NCBI GenBank assembly: GCA_029378245.1
Contig: JARKIF010000008.1
Location: 1,922,001-1,986,000, forward strand
Direction: 5' to 3'
Origin: Roridomyces roridus
Lineage: Eukaryota > Basidiomycota > Agaricomycetes > Agaricales > Mycenaceae
Length of the DNA stretch: 64,000 nucleotides
A program made the translations under genes and the position numbers. Each line of letters starts with the position of its first letter. Position 1 is the first letter of the stretch. Of the stretch, positions 56,844 to 64,000 are shown piece after piece. The notes under the pieces are model-generated. The model was not told the DNA's origin. It worked only from the letters and a program-made list of their open reading frames with translations, and made no database searches.

Positions 56844-59800
56844 ATGCAGGCTCAATCCACTCGCACTGAAGCTGCTACGACCTCTGCTCAAAGTCTCGCT
56901 GCGATACAGACGTTGCTCCAAGCGAGTATTGGATGCATCACATTTCTAAGGTCTTTCTTTCTTTCTTCGTCGCGTCTTTCTTTGGCCTCATTCGTCTTCT
57001 GCAGGGACCTCCTTCCTAGTGATAACTTTACAGACAGTCTGTTCCCCTCATTCGCGTCATCATCGTGCGCACTGACCTCGTTCCTCAAGGCCACTTTACT
57101 ACCTCGGATGACTCGCCTTCGCTACTCTCGTCCTCGTCGGGTTCGTCTATAGACAGCTCGCGGAGTAACAATAGGAATGTGAATGGGTTCAAAATCATGG
57201 TGCGTGCCGCTACTCTCTCGTTCGTCGTCGCGTATACTGAGCGTGGGCCGACAGACTATGACGCGTGGGTACACGGATGAGGCGGACAAGCTCTTAAACT
57301 ACCTGGTATGTCTCCTTTTTCTTCCTTTGCAGCCCGTTTGTGCTGACGATGACGCAGGAGTATGGAATATTCGACGCGTTGCAGAAGCAATACCTCCGTT
57401 CTTTCGTTTTCGCTATTTATCTCGTACGTATTCCTTCCAGAACCCCTCTACAGACGCTAAAGACGTTTTGTGTTCCAGGACGAGAAGGATCCTAACAAGT
57501 ATGAGTGCATATATTCATATTTTTTGTCGTCTGACGGCTGTGATCAGCATTGTCGAGGCTTATACCTTCAATTTCCACGTACGTCTTGAATTGACTGTCC
57601 ATTTCTTCCACTGACGTTCCGTAGTATCACAAGATTCCCGGCACGAACACCGTGGTCCCCATTATGAGTCTCGGCGACGATTTGGACAAACTGTCCCTCA
57701 AGGAGAAAGATCCCGTGGTCCAGGCGGCAAGGCGAGGGAAAGCACCGACGCTGAAGGATGTCAAGAAGAGCGTCAAGGTGCGTTCCGCATTGTATCCAAT
57801 GCACGAGCTCAACGTTTTGTTCTAGACCTTACTCAAGACTCTTATCCATTCCACCACTCAAATGGACGTTTTGCCCAGTATGCATTTCTTTTCTCGCTTT
57901 GCATCCCAGACCTGACGTGCTTTCAGAACGTCGTTTTGCCGCTTTCAAGTTATACTACACGGATGAAACGCCTAGTGAATACGAACCGCCGCACTTTCAT
58001 GCGGGTGATGCCAAGAAGGACAAGTGGTTCTTTATGACGCACGACCTGGACGAGGTTCCCGACAAATGGAGTGTTGGACAGCTCGATACAGGACATCATT
58101 CGTACGTCGCTGTTTTTTCCCCCAGCCCCTCCGTTTTTTGACGCTTGCTCCAAAGAGTTAATCTCAGTGTTGCTTCGATCGCTACATATCTCCCCTCTTC
58201 CACAGAGCACGAGAACGCCACGTTCACTGGTACCGTCAACGGTGCTTCAGCGCCCTCTCTAACCCCCGTCCAAGAGGCGTCCATTCGTTCGGAGCAGGCT
58301 GCCAAACAGGCGCAAGATGCCGAGACGCGGAATGTCGTTTGGTCTGCGGATGCATCGGTCGAGGGCGATGACGCTGATGCGGAAGGTGAAGACGACCCTG
58401 ATTATACGAGAGGGCCCGACGGTACATTCGTGCCCATCGGCGTGCGGAACGAGGCGGGCGTCATCGGGCCCCTCCCGGTGAACTTGCTAGAGGAAGCGCA
58501 CTTTGGAGGTTCTACCCAGCCAGTGCCTACTCGTCTCGATGACGTAGTGCGTGGATTAGATTGTTTGCGGCCTTGTTCTGACTGCCGAGATAGAATGCCT
58601 TGCAGCAATTTGACAGCACGGATATTGAGCAGACGCAGCAGTTCCCTGATACACCTACACCCAGCCAAAACTCTGGGCATCCGCCTACCTTGAGGGGCTC
58701 CTCCCCTTCGACGTCGAGTTTGCCCGTAAGCGGGTCGGAATTGTTCCAACGCAATGACTCTCTGCCTTCTTCCGATCCGGCGTCTCCGTTTACGAGTCCT
58801 GCTCCTGAGGAGGATATCGATACACAGATGCTTCAGGATCTCGCTCTTGCCAACCAGGTTATGACGGAGGATAGCGAGATGCTCGGTGCGTTCCTCCCTT
58901 TACCATGTTACTCGTGCTCATTCGTTTTCTAGACATGGAGACCCAAGTGACGCCTGTCGAGTCTCAAGATCCCATTCAGTCGTTTGCGGACACTGATGAT
59001 GATGCGGATGCCCCGATGGAGGATGGAGTCGAGGACATGCCCACGCCCAAGCCTGCCAAGAAGGCCCAGAAGAAGCCCCAGGTTGCGGACCGAGGTCTCA
59101 AGTGCGAATGTGAAATCGGGGTGAGTGGAATGCTTTCATGGGATACGCGTTCTCACAAGTATGTTAGATTACGGACGCTCAATGCTTCTGCGAGGCCTGT
59201 GGACGGTGGTATCATTTGTGGTGTGTTGGGTATGTGTATCGACATTCGTTTCGCATTCCTCTTTGACTTGCGCGTCGTAGGTTCCATTCGGATGAGGATG
59301 CCCGTCTTCCCGATGAATTCGTTTGCTTCGACTGCCGTGTTCGCGCTGATCTCTCCTGGGAGCTGATCAAAGTAGACCTGTACCCCAAGATGCTTTCCAA
59401 GTACAAGGATCTCGCTCTCTTTCGGTGAGTGCGTTACTGACTGTTCGACTCTTGGCTCATGCGTGCCAGACGAGCGATCAAGGTGGCGGAAATGAATAAT
59501 CCGGGGAGCGTGGCGGACTTTGCGAAAGCTGTCGGTGAGTTTCCGGACTTTTTCTTCTCGTTCTCTTGGTCACGTTCACAGGATGCGACAATGTCCTTGC
59601 GCGACAATTGTTCAAGCGGCTGGAGAACGAAGGTTCGTGGGCCAGTGGTGTCTGATCCGTGTCGCTCATTTTCCTAGGCTTCATCGTGGAACTGTCGACG
59701 GAGATTGACGACATCGGCTTCCCTCAGACGCGAGGCAAGGCGGTCAATGGCAAATCCAAGACCAAGGGCAAGCAACCTAAACAACGCAAGAATGTACAAA

Positions 59801-60207
59801 AGACGAAATATGCCTTCAATCGTGCTTCCCTCAAGACCGCCGAGTATGAGGCGTATTTCAATCCAGACCCGAGCGTTGAGAATCGGTTGTTGGACCTACC
59901 TCAGACGGTGTGTGGTTTGTTTTCGTTTATGATAGACCAAGAGGATGTTGACGGTGGTGAGCAGAAAGCCACTCTCAAATCGCGCCAGACCCAGACTGCT
60001 CTCCCTCCTGTTCCTGACCAAGCGCACGATAACGATACCTCGATGGCTCCGCCCCCGCTCCCGATGATGATGATGGATGATGGCTCGCAGACACAGGATG
60101 AGAGCCAGGCAGTAGTGCATCTCAAGCGTCCGCTTTCGAATGATGGCGAGCGCCCAAAGAAGAAGATCAAGATTTCTCTTGTTCATGGCGTTGATTTGGC
60201 CGACTAG
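56844..60207 (+). CDS. HOP1: Meiotic chromosome-axis protein Hop1 (HORMA + PHD)
   Basis: Starts MQAQSTRTEAATTSAQSLAA and is split into many short exons. The HORMA domain includes LLQASIGCITFLR, GYTDEADKLLNYL, EYGIFDALQKQYLRSFVFAI, IVEAYTFNFH, YHKIPGTNTVVPIMSLGDD and the later KRRFAAFKLYYTDETPSEYE with FFMTHDLDEVPDKW. A long acidic Ser/Thr-rich linker follows, suited to phosphorylation by checkpoint kinases. The PHD-like zinc module reads CECEIG, CFCEACGRWYHLWC, FVCFDCR. A winged-helix-like part follows (ALFRRAIKVAE to FKRLENEGF). Hop1 binds meiotic axes, promotes interhomologue recombination and activates Mek1. It ends near KKKIKISLVHGVDLAD. Exon joins were checked only in part. Confidence 0.92.
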
Positions 60208-61321
60208 GCGAAGATTGGATTGTGCTGTTTTTGTCTGGTTTCTTTCTTTCTAGATTCGACCGACCGACCGCTTTGCTGGACTTGACCGATTCGACTTTTC
60301 TCTCTCTCTCCTCTCTGGAGCTTTCGAACGCAGCAGGACGAACGTGTGGATATTCGCTATGGACTTTTGGGAATGGACGCAATGGACGATAGAACATTAG
60401 TATGGATGGAATGGAATGGAGTGTATGCGTGTACTCATGTATGTACCTGTAACGCGCTATACTAGCAGGCAATTCTCACTGCTATCATCCTCTTCTCAGG
60501 CTGTGATTGAGTCTGATTCTGAATCCGGAATTTGGCTCTGTACAAGCTAAATTCAGGGGCATAGTCCAGGCACAGTACTATACGTATGCCCTTGCCTTCA
60601 GTGGCCCATTTGTGGACGCCGCTAATGCCAAAAATTGTGTCCCCGTCCCCACAGTACTTTCGACACCCCTCTGTTTTCGAATTTCGAGGCATCGAGGCAG
60701 TTTGAGTTGGCTTCGGTACTTAACGTTGCGGATCCTCGCAGGTTATTAGAGATGGACCCCCGGCACGGCACACGGGTATGTGTCTGGACTTGATTTGGGG
60801 TGTCTGCTACTTACTACGGCCGCATAAACTTCGTCAGAATATCGCACGAAAAGGCTGCGAAAAGCGAAGCCTGGAACGTGAACGGCCCATAATGGGGTGT
60901 CCGACGGTAGGCTCGCCGCGGCATGATCACGATGCCGGCCGTAATACTGCCGAGAACCTATAAAAGGCAGGACAGACCCGAAATGCTTTTTCTTCATCCC
61001 CTCATGGTCTCTCCTTCGTTCTCTTCAGTATCCTCGCTGTGAACGAACGCATCGTGGGGGCCCTCGCAGAAGATGAAGTAATGGTGCAAGGCATAGACTA
61101 CACGTCCGTATCTCCCGACTGTTCTGACCCACAACTGCTTGGGCTCGTTAGCGTCGTGCACATTTTTTCTTTCATTGTTTTCATACGTACATGATAGAAT
61201 CTATACCCTTGCTTCGGAGATTACTTTGGAAAAAGAGGGTTCAGATGGAAACTTGACTTGTTTCGGTCGCCTTCCTTCGCTGCCAAACACTCACCACTTC
61301 CCTTTCTTTCTTCCGTTCACG
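60208..61321. other. Intergenic between HOP1 and DOA1
   Basis: About 1.1 kb. A strong TATA box (TATAAAAGG) lies at 60959-60967. A stretch near 61037-61140 reads open (NERIVGALAEDEVMVQGIDY) but has no ATG in frame and no recognised family, so it is not called. Confidence 0.5.
60959..60967 (+). promoter_or_regulatory. TATA box, candidate core promoter
   Basis: TATAAAAGG, a consensus TATA box, lies about 355 bp upstream of the DOA1 start codon on the same strand. If used, the 5' leader would be about 320 nt or spliced; alternatively it serves a short unrecognised transcript. Confidence 0.45.
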
Positions 61322-64000
61322 ATGCCCTACAAGCTGTCGGCAACGCTGACCGGCCATACATCCGATGCACGTCCTGCTTGGGCCTGTACCGTTGCGAAAT
61401 TCTAACCAACGGATAGGTACGCGCACTGAGCACTCCGGCCGACGATCTCATCTTGTCGGCTTCTCGTGATTCCACTGCGATCGTGTGGCGGCGCGACTCT
61501 TCGACGACGGGTTTCGCATCCGATTCAGTCTTTCACGCAAGTACACGATACGTGAACTCTGTCACCTACCTCCCTCCAACCGCCGATGCTCCAAAGGGTC
61601 GGGATTTCAGTCGAGTCGAACAAAGAATGTCATTGACGATTTTGGGTAGGTTACGCGGTCACTGGCGACCAGGACGGCGTGATCAATGTATACTCGCTTG
61701 AGCCCACGAAGGATGACCCCGATTACACTCTTTTGGGCCACACTGGCAATGTCTGTGGATTGCGTACGACACCCGGGGGCGACATAATATCGTGTTCATG
61801 GGACTAGTGAGTTGTCTGTCTCACTCGGTTTACTGTTCCTCATGCACAAATGACAAGTACTGCGCGTGTCTGGAAGAACTTTAGTTCGGCGTACGAATTG
61901 AAGGGGCACGAGAACAGTGTCTGGGATATTCTGGCGGTAAACGAGGACGAGTTTATCACTGGTGCGTTCAATTGCTATTCTCATCGCGCCTCGTTGCTCA
62001 AAGTCCTCAACTAGCTTCTGCCGACAAGACCATCAAGCTGTGGAAGCAGCACAAGGTCATGCAGACCTTCCCCGGACACAACGCCGTCGTCCGTTCGTTG
62101 GCGCACATTCCAGACATCGGCTTTGCATCTTGCGCGGACAAGTCAGTTGCTTCCACGTCGCTATCGCCTTCTTTTACCGATCTTTACCAGTGAGATACGC
62201 GTCTGGTCCTTTGGTGGCGACCTCATCCAAACGCTGACGGGCCACACGTCGTTCATATACCGATTAGCGGTTCTGCCTAGCGGAGACCTTGTTTCGTCCA
62301 GCGAGGATCGCAGTGTGAGGATATGGAAAGGTGCGTGCTTCGTTCTCCAAATAGCTTCCCTTGTGACGCGTCAAAATAGATGGCGAATGTGTACAAGTCT
62401 TGGTGCATCCTGCTATTTCGGTTTGGACTGTCTCTACCCTTCCCAACGGCGATATTGTCAGTGGCTCAAGCGACAAAATCGTCCGCGTATTCAGTGCCTC
62501 GGAAGATCGGTGGGCTTCTGAAGAGGAGGTCAAAGCTTACGACGATGTGGTCGCCCAGCAATCCTTGTCGTCCCACGAGGTGGAGCAAGTCAAGGTGGAG
62601 ACCATGGATGCTCTCAATACTCCTGGTACTCATCTTTTTTTTACCCGCATTCTCTCGTTTTTCTGACCGTGTTCAAGGCAGAATCGGTCAGACCAAGCTG
62701 ATATTGAATGGGGATGTAACAGAAGTGTATAGCGTAAGTTTCCGATGTATTCTCCCGAGATTTTACTGACAGTCAGAACCTAGTGGGACGGCTCCGTCTG
62801 GCAAAGGATCGGAGAACGCGCGGAAGGGCCGTCTAGCGGGGAGAAGACGAAAACCTTGTTTGAGGGCCAGGAATGGGATTACGTTTGGAACGTTGCACTC
62901 GAAGACGGAGCGCCATCCTTGAAGCTTCCTTTCAACGTTTCCGGTATGCACACTTGCCTTTTTACTCTTGCGTAACTGACGGCCTTGCAGAGAACCCCGC
63001 CGCAGCCGCCCAGCGCTTCTTGGAGAGGAACAATCTTCCAGTAGCGCACATGAATACGATAGTGGACTATATTTACCAGAATACCCCTGGTGAAACGCTC
63101 GGAACTGGCGGTGGTGAGCAATACGTCGATCCGTTCACAGGCAAGCGACTCTCGCTGTTGTCCGCTCTAGTCCACTAACTGGCCCGCAGGAGCATCACGG
63201 TACCAAAGTTCTGCAGCTTCCGCGCCCTCTGCCCCCGCCTCTTCGTACATGGACCCGTACACTGGCGCCTCACGATACACTGGTGCACCTCCACCTGCGG
63301 CTGCTGCTCCTGCATCCAGCTTCCAAGACCCGTATACGGGCGCATCGCGGTACTCTGGCGCGCCTCAGCCAGCCCCTGCCAAGCCTGCTGGGATCTTGCC
63401 TATGCTGCAACCTGTTCTCCTCAAAGAGGGTAATCTGTCGGCGATGCGGTCCAAGATCCATCAGCACAACGACGGGCTGCAAAATGAGATTGTACGTGAA
63501 TGATTCTTGAGTGTGTAGTGTGCTAACTATTCTGTCGCAGTCGACTTCTTCGCTCGCGTTTTATCCTGAAGAAGGCCGGTCGGTTGACGAAGCCTTTGCC
63601 TATGTCGAGAAATGCGCGGCGTCAAAGCGGCCGACCAACCCTCTTGGGAGTGTCCATATCGAGACCCTTATCTCAGTGCTGGAGCGTTGGCCTGCGGGTA
63701 TAATACTCCCGAGTACGTGCCTGTCTTCCGAAATACCAGCGTTAACGAGAGTCGTTACTTAGTTTTGGACCTCTCCCGCCTCATTGTAGCGTATTGCCCT
63801 GAAGCTGTCAAAGCTGCAGGCCTCAAGGAACGGTTATTCGAAGCCCTGTTCAAGGCCTCCGAGTGGCCTACGCCGTGGGTCAAATCGCCCACGAAACCTG
63901 TCGAGACGAATATTATGCTGGTGTTCCGTGCGTTGGCGAACGTTGCGCAGGAGGCGTCTGGAGCGGCAGATGGGCCCTGGATTGGTCAGGTACGCGCGTC
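61322..64000 (+). CDS. Doa1/Ufd3/PLAA-like ubiquitin-binding WD40 protein (3' end outside window)
   Basis: A Cdc48/p97 cofactor in ubiquitin homeostasis. It starts MPYKLSATLTGHTSD; a 50-nt intron (61367-61416) with a GC donor joins in frame to VRALSTPADDLILSASRDST. Seven WD40 blades follow (for example ASADKTIKLWKQHK, LVSSSEDRSVRIWK, IVSGSSDKIVRVFS). The PFU ubiquitin-binding part contains WDGSVWQRIGERAEG, EWDYVWNVALEDGAPSLKLP and ENPAAAAQRFLERNNLP, then YVDPFTG. Two DPYTGASRY repeats make a linker. The PUL armadillo domain begins with LLKEGNLSAMRSKI and continues to the window edge (FRALANVAQE). No frame problem was noticed. The C-terminus is not in the window. Confidence 0.93.

Overview
The window looks like nuclear DNA of an agaricomycete (mushroom-forming) basidiomycete. 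Genes are dense and cut by many introns of about 45-60 nt. The families are fungal: a Cdc10-type septin, Gtr1/RagA, a QDE-1-type RNA-dependent RNA polymerase, Hop1, Doa1/Ufd3, HYPK, an SRP40-type protein, MSS51-like MYND proteins and F-box/LRR proteins. No rRNA, convincing tRNA or CRISPR was seen. Exon joins were worked out by hand from frame and splice consensus, so internal boundaries are less certain than gene extents.

Layout. (1) 1-15.3 kb is rich in oxidative and transport functions: two tandem P450s (the first cut by the window edge), an MSS51-like MYND protein, a flavin monooxygenase, an old-yellow-enzyme oxidoreductase, a decayed SDR, a 14-TM-type MFS exporter and an alpha/beta-hydrolase. 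This resembles the tailoring and export part of a specialised-metabolite cluster, but no core synthase is in the window. A 413-bp hAT-like MITE with a perfect 8-bp target duplication lies just upstream of P450 copy 2. (2) 15.3-20.1 kb holds a broken F-box gene, an unrecognised acidic protein, and an SDR beside its pseudogene. (3) 20.5-36.1 kb is mostly housekeeping: a P4-ATPase flippase, septin, HYPK, two tandem hydrolases, an SRP40-like nucleolar protein with a fresh exon-intron duplication, Gtr1 and lumazine synthase. (4) 36.1-43.4 kb holds a complete RdRP, an F-box/LRR gene and a mosaic of broken copies of both. (5) 43.5-64 kb holds an F-box/WD40 protein, then a 7.5-kb DNA transposon, then a YTH-domain m6A reader, Hop1 and the 5' part of Doa1.

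The most notable object is the transposon at 45795-53332. It has about 456-bp terminal inverted repeats that begin TATGCTGTTCG and are studded with ATCGA motifs, and a perfect 6-bp target duplication (CCGTTG). It carries an integrase-fold (DDE) transposase with an apparently intact catalytic triad, a Cys/His-rich accessory protein, and a BTB/POZ protein of host type as possible cargo. The 6-bp duplication and TAT...ATA ends fit the eukaryotic IS3-like (IS3EU) superfamily. It sits in the intergenic space between two divergent host genes.

Other points: at least four GC-AG introns, a 7-nt micro-exon in a P450, MluI cell-cycle-box palindromes (one close upstream of Hop1), and single-base frameshifts in three genes that are either young pseudogenes or sequence errors.
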